Shown here in pieces: positions 1-8,160 of a stretch of DNA of 64,000 bases. Within the stretch, counting starts at the first letter, position 1, and each line of letters opens with the position of its first letter. The DNA lies in the NCBI RefSeq assembly GCF_900116865.1, contig NZ_FPCD01000005.1, forward strand, positions 226,954-290,953, in the 5' to 3' direction. Below the pieces are notes generated by a model that saw nothing but the letters and a program-made list of their open reading frames with translations, was not told where the DNA came from and made no database searches. This stretch comes from Butyrivibrio sp. M55. GTDB lineage: Bacteria; Bacillota; Clostridia; Lachnospirales; Lachnospiraceae. A program made the translations under genes and the position numbers.

Positions 1-918
1 AGTTCCGCCGTCCTTGTAATCGGTAGCCTCATCAAATCCAATCTCATCAAGATGCTGATTCATATCCAAGAAATTGTAGCCTCTCTCTGTCACATAATCC
101 CTGATGTAATTGATTTTCTTCTGCTCCTCTTCGCTTACGGTAAACGGAACGATAATAAAAAGCGCATCCTTATTATGCTTCCTAAGGCATGAAATAAGAT
201 CTGCCAAATACTCTTCCTGCTCCGGAGGCATCTTCTCTACATCCGTAACACTGTGACAGTTCTCTTTTTCTGCAGGACCAACCATATCAGAAGGAGTAAA
301 ACCTTTCAGATCATCGGGATATTCATAGAAAAACGTACGAAACTGACTCCACATTATAAGCGTCTTCCAATTGGAATGATACTTGAAAATATCAAAATAA
401 AAGTTAATAGGCTTATAGTCCGCAATCATTTTGCCATCATCATCGTATTCGGCATTTTCCGGCTTAACCATCGCGCTTATGGCACGAATTCTGTTGAGGG
501 AATACTTCATATTATCGGTAACTTCCCTGGTATGTCCCATATTCTTACCTCTATCCGCATTGATAAGATTCTCGTCTTCCGACTTCCACATCTTCATTTC
601 GAAAATAAAAAGATCGGGATCCTGTGTCTTTAATGTCTCTTCCACAAGATACTTTGCCGCAACGGGTCTTTGCATGTTTGTAGAAAGAGGATACATGGTT
701 ATTCCCATCTCAGCATAGATCCTTGGTGTCGCGATACAGTAAGGAACAGGGCTTGAACCGATAACTACAGCGTCTATCGTATTCTTCTTTTCCGCATAAA
801 AACCCACAAACCTATCCTTCGCATCACCGTTGGTCCTGATACAGTAGGTAATATGAGGGATAAGCCACATGACCGCCGCTATGAAAATTATTATCTTACA
901 TATCTGTTTCTTACTCAT
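1..918 (-). CDS. SGNH/DHHW-type surface acyltransferase partner of MBOAT (3' end outside window)
   Basis: From an ATG at 918 the minus strand stays open for 306 codons to the window edge, so the C-terminus is missing. One hydrophobic segment lies near residues 8-22 (IIIFIAAVMWLI) and the rest is probably extracytoplasmic. VVIGSSPVPY (GSS at 54-56) fits the block I serine motif of SGNH hydrolases, and DMNQHLDEIG near the edge fits the region just before the C-terminal catalytic His block. Proteins of this type (AlgX/AlgJ-, DltD- or DHHW-like) work with MBOAT acyltransferases to place acyl groups on surface polymers, and the MBOAT gene is immediately upstream. The exact family is inferred, and the final catalytic residues cannot be seen. 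Confidence 0.72.
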   Translation of the reverse strand, partial: MSKKQICKIIIFIAAVMWLIPHITYCIRTNGDAKDRFVGFYAEKKNTIDAVVIGSSPVPYCIATPRIYAEMGITMYPLSTNMQRPVAAKYLVEETLKTQDPDLFIFEMKMWKSEDENLINADRGKNMGHTREVTDNMKYSLNRIRAISAMVKPENAEYDDDGKMIADYKPINFYFDIFKYHSNWKTLIMWSQFRTFFYEYPDDLKGFTPSDMVGPAEKENCHSVTDVEKMPPEQEEYLADLISCLRKHNKDALFIIVPFTVSEEEQKKINYIRDYVTERGYNFLDMNQHLDEIGFDEATDYKDGGT

Positions 919-977
919 AGTTTTTTATCTAAAATCCTTATAAATCAATAACAGGCACTTCTATAACTAAATCCTTT

Positions 978-2531
978 TTAAAAATCATCATAAATCGAAT
1001 CCGCAGGATTAAATCCGGGTCCGTACTCAGCGAGTAAAAGCACGGTGAAAAACAGCGCAAGATACACAATCCACCTGATCACAAGCTTCTTGGATGCAAT
1101 GTACTCCCTTAAGCTTGAATATCCTTCAAACCTGCTGCCTGTGATCTTACCGTCACGCGAAAGCTCCATCTTATACTGAATAGTAGAAACCGTAATGAGC
1201 ACAGCAAGTGATACAAGCAATACTCCCCACTCATAAATACTAAGTCCCAGATTCAGTAAACTACCGTCAACAAAAATCTGCGGATTAAACGCACACACAC
1301 TTCTTTTAAGTAATCCGAACGCATGCGGAATACTTTTTGATCTAAAAAACAAGTCTCCGATGCATACAAAGAAAAATGTTCTCACAACCCTGAATCCGTT
1401 TGCAAATTTACTCTGCATATTGATGTGCATCTTCTTTTCAAAAAGCCATGTAAAGAACGGAAGCGTCACTTCTCCGAGCACGATATATGCCCAGTGCAAA
1501 AGACCTGAACCTATAACAAACGTTGCCTCTCCACCGTGCCATAAACCAACCGAGAACCACAGGATAAACATTGCAACGTAGGTGGTGAACTGCTTTCCTT
1601 TCTTTTTACCAAAGATCTTTTTGAGCGTTTTTCCAAGCCCCATTATCATCTTGGTACGAAGAAGCGGGTAAAAGACATTGTCCTTCATCCAGATTCCGAG
1701 CGTAGCGTGCCATCTTCTCCAATATTCGCTTATGTTCTTAGCAAAGAAAGGCGTCGTAAAGTTCTCGGGAAGAATGATTCCAAGCATCTCGGACAAACCG
1801 ATCACAATATCTATTCCACCCGAAAAATTCGTATATAACTCAAACGCAAAACACACAGTACCCAGCCAGATATATGCTCCCGAGTACTCCGCATCAATTG
1901 CATAGATCTCATCAACTACAGTGTGAAGTCTCTGTGATATAACAAGCATCTTAAAGAAGCCCCAAAGCATTCTCTGAGCTCCGAATGTAAGATTCTTAAA
2001 ATCAGCTTTGTGATATTCAAACAACTGCCCACTGTGTTCACGGGTTTTTATAATAGGTCCCTGAACCACAAGCGGAAAGAACATACCAATGAGCGTTGTC
2101 TCAAGAAGACTGTCTCTTCTGACTCCGATGCCGTTATAAACTTCAATAAAGTATCCCAAAAGAATAAAAGTATAGAATGAAAGTCCCGTAGGAGGTGTAA
2201 TACCGCCCCCCGTTATGAACTTATAGAACTTAAATACGATAAGTATTCCCAGAAGAACCGCAAGCTCCGCAAAAAGAATCAGCCTTCTTTTTGCAAGCTC
2301 TTCTTCGCCCGTTTGGGACAAAAGCTTTAAAAGTCCCCATGTCGTAAACGAGGCTGCAAGCGGAAATATGATCTGTACATAGTTTCCCTTTGAAGAAAAC
2401 AAATAGAAGATGACGCTCGCAACAAGGAGCACCACCCACTGACCTCTTTTTTTAAACAAAAGAGGCACCGTATAATATGCAATTAACACCAGTGCAAAAA
2501 AGCACAGAAAATAAAACGAAGTTATACTCAT
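978..2531 (-). CDS. MBOAT-family membrane O-acyltransferase (DltB/AlgI-like)
   Basis: This 517-residue polytopic membrane protein has the MBOAT signature. WRRWH occurs at residues 271-275, followed by IWMKDNVFYPL, and the invariant catalytic His is in GLWHGG (His332) inside a hydrophobic segment. Length and layout match DltB/AlgI/PatA-type proteins, which pass an acyl group across the membrane to a surface polymer. The gene lies between an asparagine-synthase-like gene (8-bp gap) and the SGNH partner. An acyl carrier protein about 5 kb upstream in the same run could be the donor, as DltC is for DltB; that link is inference. Family assignment is firm, but the acyl group and acceptor are unknown. 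Confidence 0.9.
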   Translation of the reverse strand: MSITSFYFLCFFALVLIAYYTVPLLFKKRGQWVVLLVASVIFYLFSSKGNYVQIIFPLAASFTTWGLLKLLSQTGEEELAKRRLILFAELAVLLGILIVFKFYKFITGGGITPPTGLSFYTFILLGYFIEVYNGIGVRRDSLLETTLIGMFFPLVVQGPIIKTREHSGQLFEYHKADFKNLTFGAQRMLWGFFKMLVISQRLHTVVDEIYAIDAEYSGAYIWLGTVCFAFELYTNFSGGIDIVIGLSEMLGIILPENFTTPFFAKNISEYWRRWHATLGIWMKDNVFYPLLRTKMIMGLGKTLKKIFGKKKGKQFTTYVAMFILWFSVGLWHGGEATFVIGSGLLHWAYIVLGEVTLPFFTWLFEKKMHINMQSKFANGFRVVRTFFFVCIGDLFFRSKSIPHAFGLLKRSVCAFNPQIFVDGSLLNLGLSIYEWGVLLVSLAVLITVSTIQYKMELSRDGKITGSRFEGYSSLREYIASKKLVIRWIVYLALFFTVLLLAEYGPGFNPADSIYDDF

Positions 2532-2539
2532 AAATAAAC

Positions 2540-4426
2540 CTAAATCATATATTCTTTCTCATACCACTGCTGGAACATAAGAATATACCATATCTGTATC
2601 CTGTAAATTCCGCGCTGTGTGAAGTCGGTCCAGATTTTCTCGACAACATCGGGGTCAAGTATACCCTGCTGCCTTATCTTATTTTTATCAAGAAGAGCTT
2701 CTGCCCACTGCCTTATTTTATCATCAAGGAGCCATTTGTCTATCGGAATCGAAAAACCTTTTTTCGGCCTGTTGACCATCTCCTTGGGAACGTACTTATA
2801 GAGCACGTTTCGAAGAACCTGTTTTCCGACATTCCCTTCTCTTAAGTAATTCCTTGGAAGGCTCCACGCAAATTCAAGTATATCCCTGTCCAACATCGGT
2901 ACTCTCGTTTCAAGAGAAACCGCCATTGCCGTCCTGTCGACTTTGACAAGAATGTCATCCGGATGATAAACAAGCATATCCATGAGCATCGCATTGTGAC
3001 AAGGATCTGCGAGAAGGTTCGTATCCATCTCGGTATATTTGTATGAAAGAGACTTTGCTCCGTTCTTGAGCGCAATCTTTTTTACAATAGGATCACCCTC
3101 ATGCTCAAGCCTGTGAACATCTCCGGGGCCTTTCGCTCCCATGTACATAGACTTAGCCATTCCCGCCACGCTCTTTGAATAAGGGCTGTTAAGCATAAGA
3201 ACTGATGCGGGTTTTCTTATAAAGTACGGAAGTTTTCCAACCTTACCCCACACTCTTTCAACAGACTCATAGGATCTGTATCCCGCAAAAAGCTCATCTC
3301 CTCCGTCACCCGAAAGCGATACGGTAACGTGCTTTCTTGTCATCTTACTAACAAGATATGTCGGAATCTGTGAAGAATCCGCAAAAGGCTCACCAAACAT
3401 AAAGGAAAGCTGCGGAATTACTTCTTTTGCATCCTTCTCTGTTATATATTCCTCGGTATGAATTGTTCCGAGGTGTCTTGCTATCTCGCCTGCCTGCTCG
3501 GCTTCGTTGAACTTCTTATCTTCCATTCCTACGGTAAATGTTCTTACCTTACCGGGAGCAACGGACTGCATGAGCGCAACGATCGTGCTGCTGTCTATTC
3601 CCGCTGACAAAAAAGCTCCCAGAGGAACATCGGCAACCATCTGACCTTTTATCGATTCTTTCAGAAGTCTCTCAAGTTCTTCAGCCGCCTCTTCCTTACT
3701 TCCCTTGAAAAGATTGCTCTGCCCTTTTACTGCAGTTTCCGTCATCGAGAAATAGCTCTTTGTCTCGGAAGAAAGATCGTCGACATTTACGGTCATGATA
3801 CATCCCGCTTCAAGCTTATAAATGCCCTTGTAAATCGTATAGGGTGCCGGAATATATCCTTCTGTAAAATAAATATCGAGAACCTCTGTGTTTATCTCAT
3901 TATCAAAGCCTTCTATAACACGAAGGCAACCAATATCCGATGCAAATGCAAAAGCTCCGCCAACATTTCCATAGTACAAAGGCTTTTCTCCGACTCTGTC
4001 TCTTGCAAAAGTGACGGTGTTTTTGTCCATATCATAGACGGCAATTCCGAACATTCCTTTGCACATTTTCAAAGTCTCTTCCATGCCGTAAGCATCTATC
4101 GATTCTATAAGAATCTCTGTATCGGAAGATCCGTTAAATTCAGTAACTTTACCCTCCGCGATAAGCTTGTCTTTTACCACGGATGCATTGTATATCTCGC
4201 CGTTATATGCGATAACTTTTCGTCCGGAATGTGACATCATGGGCTGAGCACCCTTTTTGGATAAGTCCACAATAGAAAGGCGCCTATGTCCAAGCGCCAC
4301 TTTTCCATTCTCACTTATATAGATCCCTTCGTCGTCGGGGCCTCTGTGAAGCATCCTGTGGTTCATCTTCCCGATGTTTTCCTTAAGGTCGCCTCTAAAC
4401 CCGATAAGTCCTGCTATTCCGCACAT
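2540..4426 (-). CDS. asnB: Asparagine synthase-like glutamine amidotransferase (copy 1)
   Basis: This 628-residue class II glutamine amidotransferase starts MCGIAG, so Cys2 is the Ntn nucleophile, and it has HRGPDDEG at 27-34 and YNGEIYN at 74-80. The synthetase half carries the ATP PP-loop as SAGIDSS (274-280; Ala replaces the usual first Gly) and SGDGGDELFAGY. In glycan clusters such AsnB-like enzymes often amidate uronic-acid carboxylates rather than aspartate. UDP-HexNAcA genes lie in the same cluster, so that role is plausible here. A second paralogue sits at 8161-10104. The enzyme fold is certain and the substrate is inferred. Confidence 0.88.
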   Translation of the reverse strand: MCGIAGLIGFRGDLKENIGKMNHRMLHRGPDDEGIYISENGKVALGHRRLSIVDLSKKGAQPMMSHSGRKVIAYNGEIYNASVVKDKLIAEGKVTEFNGSSDTEILIESIDAYGMEETLKMCKGMFGIAVYDMDKNTVTFARDRVGEKPLYYGNVGGAFAFASDIGCLRVIEGFDNEINTEVLDIYFTEGYIPAPYTIYKGIYKLEAGCIMTVNVDDLSSETKSYFSMTETAVKGQSNLFKGSKEEAAEELERLLKESIKGQMVADVPLGAFLSAGIDSSTIVALMQSVAPGKVRTFTVGMEDKKFNEAEQAGEIARHLGTIHTEEYITEKDAKEVIPQLSFMFGEPFADSSQIPTYLVSKMTRKHVTVSLSGDGGDELFAGYRSYESVERVWGKVGKLPYFIRKPASVLMLNSPYSKSVAGMAKSMYMGAKGPGDVHRLEHEGDPIVKKIALKNGAKSLSYKYTEMDTNLLADPCHNAMLMDMLVYHPDDILVKVDRTAMAVSLETRVPMLDRDILEFAWSLPRNYLREGNVGKQVLRNVLYKYVPKEMVNRPKKGFSIPIDKWLLDDKIRQWAEALLDKNKIRQQGILDPDVVEKIWTDFTQRGIYRIQIWYILMFQQWYEKEYMI

Positions 4427-4487
4427 AATGTCTCCATCGATGTCTGATAAAGTTCTCCGCCGGCGACAATGCCGACAAAGCTTCTTA

Positions 4488-6281
4488 TCAATTGTTCACG
4501 TCAATGACGTTGTTTTTGTCAATATATCCCGTAAGATCAAGTTTGTAAGTCTTATTCCCCTCTTCATCTTCCTTCACAAGATCAAATCCCTGAAGCGAAT
4601 AGAAGTCCTTGACCATCTTGTTCTTGGCTGTCGGATAGTAATATCCGTAAACAGTCTTAATACCTCTTTCACCTGCTTTCTTTGCAAGCGTATCCATCAT
4701 GGCAAATTCCATATCTCTTTTCAAAACTCTGCAGCTCATAAGCCAGAGGTCGATATGAAGCTCTTCGCCATCCTGCTTGCCTATTACAAGCGAAACTATT
4801 CCGTTATCCCCGAACTTATCCTCAAGACGGCCGTAAAGAGTGATGTTACTGCTGTCGTTTGCGGTCTTCTCGATATCATCGGGAGTATATCTCTTTGTTG
4901 TAAGATTAAACTGATTGCTCTTGTTTGTAAGCTGGGCAATCCTAGGAATGTACATCTTTTCAAAAGGAGCTATGACAGCTTTCATCTCAAGAGACTTAAG
5001 GTACTCGCTGTAATCCTTGAAGCTCTCCTGAAGCTCTGTCCTCTTCCTGTTTGCCATGTACATCTCATTTCTTTTCCTGTCATCCTCAGAAATGGATGTT
5101 GTCTCAAAAAATCCCGAGTGATCGAGAATTCTAATATAGTGCTCGGGAGTATCAATCTCAGGCGCATTCACCTTAGGAATCTGTCCCGTAACAATCGCTC
5201 TCTCAGCCGGATTGTCATCCACAAAGACAAGTGATTCGGGAAGCACATTGAGCTCTGAAGCGATTGCCTTCATATTCTCACTCTTCGGCTCCCAATTTGC
5301 CTTTATAAATACAAAATCATCGGGCTTAAGCGCTCCGTCGGGATGATTAAGTCCCGCAAGCGCATTCTCTTCATCGTTCTTGGAATCAACCGCTAGCACG
5401 ATACCAAGCTCCTTCTGAGCCTTGATATAATTCTGGAATTCAAGATAAACCTGACCAAGATTGGTCTCCTGTCCTATCTCGATTCCGTCGGGACCGTCGT
5501 CGCCTACAACGCCGCCCCACAGTGTATTGTCGAGGTCAAGAACAAGTCCCTTCTTGTTCTTTCCGTAAATCGACTTGATTATATTTGCCACATTAAAACT
5601 GAGCGTAGGTATAGCCTGAATGCAGAGCGCATACTTGTACATATGCCATGCAAGAGGATCTGACCATGCATCAAGTCCGTAGCAGGTTGAAAGATAATTT
5701 ATATCATTTATAAAAAAGCTTCCTTCATCTCCCGAAGCCTTTCTTGCATACTCGGAAAACATGAGATTAAGCCTGTTGATAAAAGAAAGCCTTCCGTGAA
5801 TGTCATATCCGTCCCTGTTTCCCATAAGCCTGTAAAAAGGCGCCTCGAAATTATTCTGGATGATCGGACAATGATAGAGTTCATGCAGATTGTGCCACAT
5901 CGTCTCAAAGTGCCTGAATGTATTATCAAGCTTATCCTGTACCGCTGCCTCGCTGTCATCCATAGTAGGATAATCGGTAATATTCCTGTTACTTGTGTGG
6001 ATAAAGATAATGTCAGGAGCAAACTCTTTTAACTCATCCGAAGGAAACATGGCATCCTGCCAGTACTGTCCGTACTCCGACTCATAGAAAACAGGCTCTA
6101 TATCATAGTTAAGCAAAAAGAGCTCCAGAATTCTAATGATATCGTGAGTTGTGGAACCTCCGAGCACCGCTATCTTTTTCTTTATCCTGTCCGAGCCGTC
6201 AGCAAGAAGCGCCTTCTTTATCGACTTGGACTTTTTCATTATGTAACTGTTGTCAAAGGGATATTCCAGTTCTTTCATCAT
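4488..6281 (-). CDS. FkbH-like HAD-IIIC protein (glyceryl/acyl-ACP loading enzyme)
   Basis: This 597-residue three-part protein starts with an SGNH-like segment (VLGGSTTHD near 39-47). The HAD-IIIC phosphatase domain follows with DLDNTLWGG (Asp249 and Asp251 as nucleophile and acid/base). A GNAT-like C-terminal domain carries NKSNQFNLTTKRY, FGDNGIV and MSCRVL (Cys517). This is the standard FkbH layout. Characterised FkbH/OzmB enzymes take 1,3-bisphosphoglycerate, remove phosphate and load a glyceryl unit onto an acyl carrier protein through a cysteine thioester. A free ACP gene lies about 1.6 kb upstream in the same run, which fits. The pathway's final acceptor is not shown by sequence. Confidence 0.85.
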   Translation of the reverse strand: MMKELEYPFDNSYIMKKSKSIKKALLADGSDRIKKKIAVLGGSTTHDIIRILELFLLNYDIEPVFYESEYGQYWQDAMFPSDELKEFAPDIIFIHTSNRNITDYPTMDDSEAAVQDKLDNTFRHFETMWHNLHELYHCPIIQNNFEAPFYRLMGNRDGYDIHGRLSFINRLNLMFSEYARKASGDEGSFFINDINYLSTCYGLDAWSDPLAWHMYKYALCIQAIPTLSFNVANIIKSIYGKNKKGLVLDLDNTLWGGVVGDDGPDGIEIGQETNLGQVYLEFQNYIKAQKELGIVLAVDSKNDEENALAGLNHPDGALKPDDFVFIKANWEPKSENMKAIASELNVLPESLVFVDDNPAERAIVTGQIPKVNAPEIDTPEHYIRILDHSGFFETTSISEDDRKRNEMYMANRKRTELQESFKDYSEYLKSLEMKAVIAPFEKMYIPRIAQLTNKSNQFNLTTKRYTPDDIEKTANDSSNITLYGRLEDKFGDNGIVSLVIGKQDGEELHIDLWLMSCRVLKRDMEFAMMDTLAKKAGERGIKTVYGYYYPTAKNKMVKDFYSLQGFDLVKEDEEGNKTYKLDLTGYIDKNNVIDVNN

Positions 6282-6298
6282 AAAAAACTTATCCTCTA

Positions 6299-7510
6299 TT
6301 ATCCTTCCATTATCTTATCAAAATACTTTTTCCACTTGGCATTGGTAACATCGGGACTGCAAATTTCCTGAATTTTGGTAGCCTCTGCTCCAAGCTTCTC
6401 AGAAAATTCTTTATCTGACAGTACCTTTGTAATGGCACGTGCCATAGCATCTTTGTCTCCAACAGGAACAAGAAGTCCGTTTACACCGTCATCAATAAGG
6501 TCTCTCGGTCCGCCGCAGGGACAATCCGTCGATATACAGGGAAGTCCCAGTGACATCGCCTCAATAAGAGAATTCGGCATACCTTCATGGTTGGATGCAA
6601 GTATGAAAAGCGCAGCCTTCTCGATATGCTCCGCCACATTGCTTACATTTCCCTTAAACTCAACTCTTTTTCTTATCCCAAGTTCGGATGCAAGCCTCTG
6701 AAGTTTGATGCTATCAGGACCGTCTCCGTAAAAAACAAGTGAGTAATCGGGAAAAGCTTCGCCTGCTGCGTCTTTAAACGCCCTCATTACCATTTCCTGA
6801 TTTTTATTGCTGTTAATCCTTGCAACCATCACAATCTTCTTCTCACGGTCGCCGATATAGCGCTTTCTGATAAAAGAAGGATTGAGGGAGTTTGGAAGTA
6901 TTATACATTTTTTCTGAATATATTTGGGGAATTTGGCCTTTGCGCCCTTAGACTGAACAACAACTCCCGCCGCTTTTCCGAAAGTCGCGAGCATGGCCGA
7001 CTTAAGCCCCACGGTACCGTATTCCATATCGGGATCGGCACGCACGGATACAACAACTTTGATTCCTTCCCTTGTCGCGGTTGAAAGAGCCATTATGTTG
7101 TTTTTTCCAAGAAAACTCAGAACCAGATCGGGTTTAAGTTCCTTCCAGATATTACGGAGTTTCTCGTATCTGTTCTTTAGATTTGCTGCTCTGCCTGCCT
7201 GTTCTTCTTTAAGAAGTGCGGAAAAGACTCTTCTGATGCCGCCCTTTTCTCCGCCTTCAAGGTCAACCCATACAGGGTTTTCATCAAGATCTGCGACATG
7301 GACTGCGTTGGGTGCCCCCGCAGGAACACGCTTCCATGCTGCATGTTTTACTTCATATTCATTTGCCGCCAGATATGTAGTAACGAGAGTAACTTTATAA
7401 CCCTGCTCAAAAAAATAATCGGCAAGATTAGACATTACTCTCTCCGCTCCGCCCTTTTCGAGCGAACCTATATACATGGCGATATGTTTTTTATTCTCAG
7501 AATTCGACAA
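6299..7510 (-). CDS. Glycosyltransferase family 4 (GT-B)
   Basis: This is a 403-residue GT-B retaining glycosyltransferase. The N-terminal half has the glycine-rich acceptor-side motif EKGGAERVMSNL (GGAER at 20-24). The C-terminal half has the nucleotide-sugar site EGMPNSLIEAMSLGLPCIS followed by CGGPRDLI. No membrane segment is evident, so it should act on the cytoplasmic face on a lipid-linked glycan. It overlaps the end of the next upstream gene (VOC protein) by 14 bp. It is clearly paralogous to the GT4 at 10891-11991, sharing the GGAERV and CGGPR motifs. Sugar donor and linkage cannot be told. Confidence 0.9.
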   Translation of the reverse strand: MSNSENKKHIAMYIGSLEKGGAERVMSNLADYFFEQGYKVTLVTTYLAANEYEVKHAAWKRVPAGAPNAVHVADLDENPVWVDLEGGEKGGIRRVFSALLKEEQAGRAANLKNRYEKLRNIWKELKPDLVLSFLGKNNIMALSTATREGIKVVVSVRADPDMEYGTVGLKSAMLATFGKAAGVVVQSKGAKAKFPKYIQKKCIILPNSLNPSFIRKRYIGDREKKIVMVARINSNKNQEMVMRAFKDAAGEAFPDYSLVFYGDGPDSIKLQRLASELGIRKRVEFKGNVSNVAEHIEKAALFILASNHEGMPNSLIEAMSLGLPCISTDCPCGGPRDLIDDGVNGLLVPVGDKDAMARAITKVLSDKEFSEKLGAEATKIQEICSPDVTNAKWKKYFDKIMEG

Positions 7511-7886
7511 GTTCGATTATCCCCATACTGATATTATTTAAAAAGGCAACCTTCTTGCCGTCTATACAAGGCGCGATAGTAGGCTCATGTATGACGGTGT
7601 AGTGTTTGCTCTCAAGCTCTTTTACAGCCTTGTCCATATCTTCCACTTCATAGCAAAAATGATAAGGGGTATTCTTAAAGCGCTTCAAAAGCGGATACAT
7701 CGGGGAATTCTCTCCCATGGGCTCAATGAGCTCAACTCTGTAATCTCCGTTTTTCAGAAACTCGATCTTAATATCCCTTATCTCATCGTACTTGGTGGCC
7801 TGTTCAACTTCATAGCCAAGCTCAAAAAATTTCTTTTCCGTCTTGTCTATGCTCTTGGCAAGGTATCCTACATGATGTATTTTCAT
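7497..7886 (-). CDS. VOC/glyoxalase-fold protein (methylmalonyl-CoA epimerase-like)
   Basis: This 129-residue protein belongs to the vicinal-oxygen-chelate family. It opens IHHVGYLAKSIDK with the first metal-type His, has RVELIEPMGE in the middle and ends GIIELVEF with the last Glu. I use the ATG at 7886 because AGGGATAATAAG precedes it and it lies just after the upstream ACP stop codon. A longer reading from 7931 would overlap the ACP gene and has no family homology. VOC proteins of this size commonly accompany FkbH and ACP genes in surface-glycan clusters. A role in epimerising or processing the ACP-bound acyl unit is a guess. Confidence 0.78.
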   Translation of the reverse strand: MKIHHVGYLAKSIDKTEKKFFELGYEVEQATKYDEIRDIKIEFLKNGDYRVELIEPMGENSPMYPLLKRFKNTPYHFCYEVEDMDKAVKELESKHYTVIHEPTIAPCIDGKKVAFLNNISMGIIELVEF

Positions 7887-7890
7887 CTTA

Positions 7891-8136
7891 TTATCCCTGT
7901 AATTTGCTGATGATAATGTCTGCCATCTCACCTACGTTTTTCATGGATACGATCTGTCCCATGTTGAATTTAATATCAAACTCCTGCTCAATGGCATTTA
8001 TAAGATTGATGTGCTCAAGTGAATCCCATCCGTCTACGTCTGCTGCCGTTGTAGCATCTTCAACGGTGATGTCGTCATCTTCGAAAACATCTCTGAACAC
8101 TTCGTTTAATTTCTCAAATACTTCTTCTCTTGTCAT
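7891..8136 (-). CDS. Acyl carrier protein
   Basis: This 81-residue acidic helical protein has the phosphopantetheine site GWDSLEHINLI, with Ser39 as the attachment serine, followed by the typical helix AIEQEFDIKF. It is a stand-alone ACP embedded among glycan genes rather than fatty-acid synthesis genes, which implies a dedicated acyl carrier. It lies directly upstream of the VOC protein and close to the FkbH-like gene, the expected loader. It is preceded by a good ribosome site (AGGAGAAATAA). Housekeeping AcpP is unlikely given the neighbours. Confidence 0.92.
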   Translation of the reverse strand: MTREEVFEKLNEVFRDVFEDDDITVEDATTAADVDGWDSLEHINLINAIEQEFDIKFNMGQIVSMKNVGEMADIIISKLQG

Positions 8137-8160
8137 TTATTTCTCCTCTTTTCACTTCTG

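Noticed and set aside
4374..5234. Long plus-strand open frame opposite the FkbH-like gene
   Set aside because: It is antisense to a gene with clear catalytic motifs, has no ribosome site and no family resemblance.
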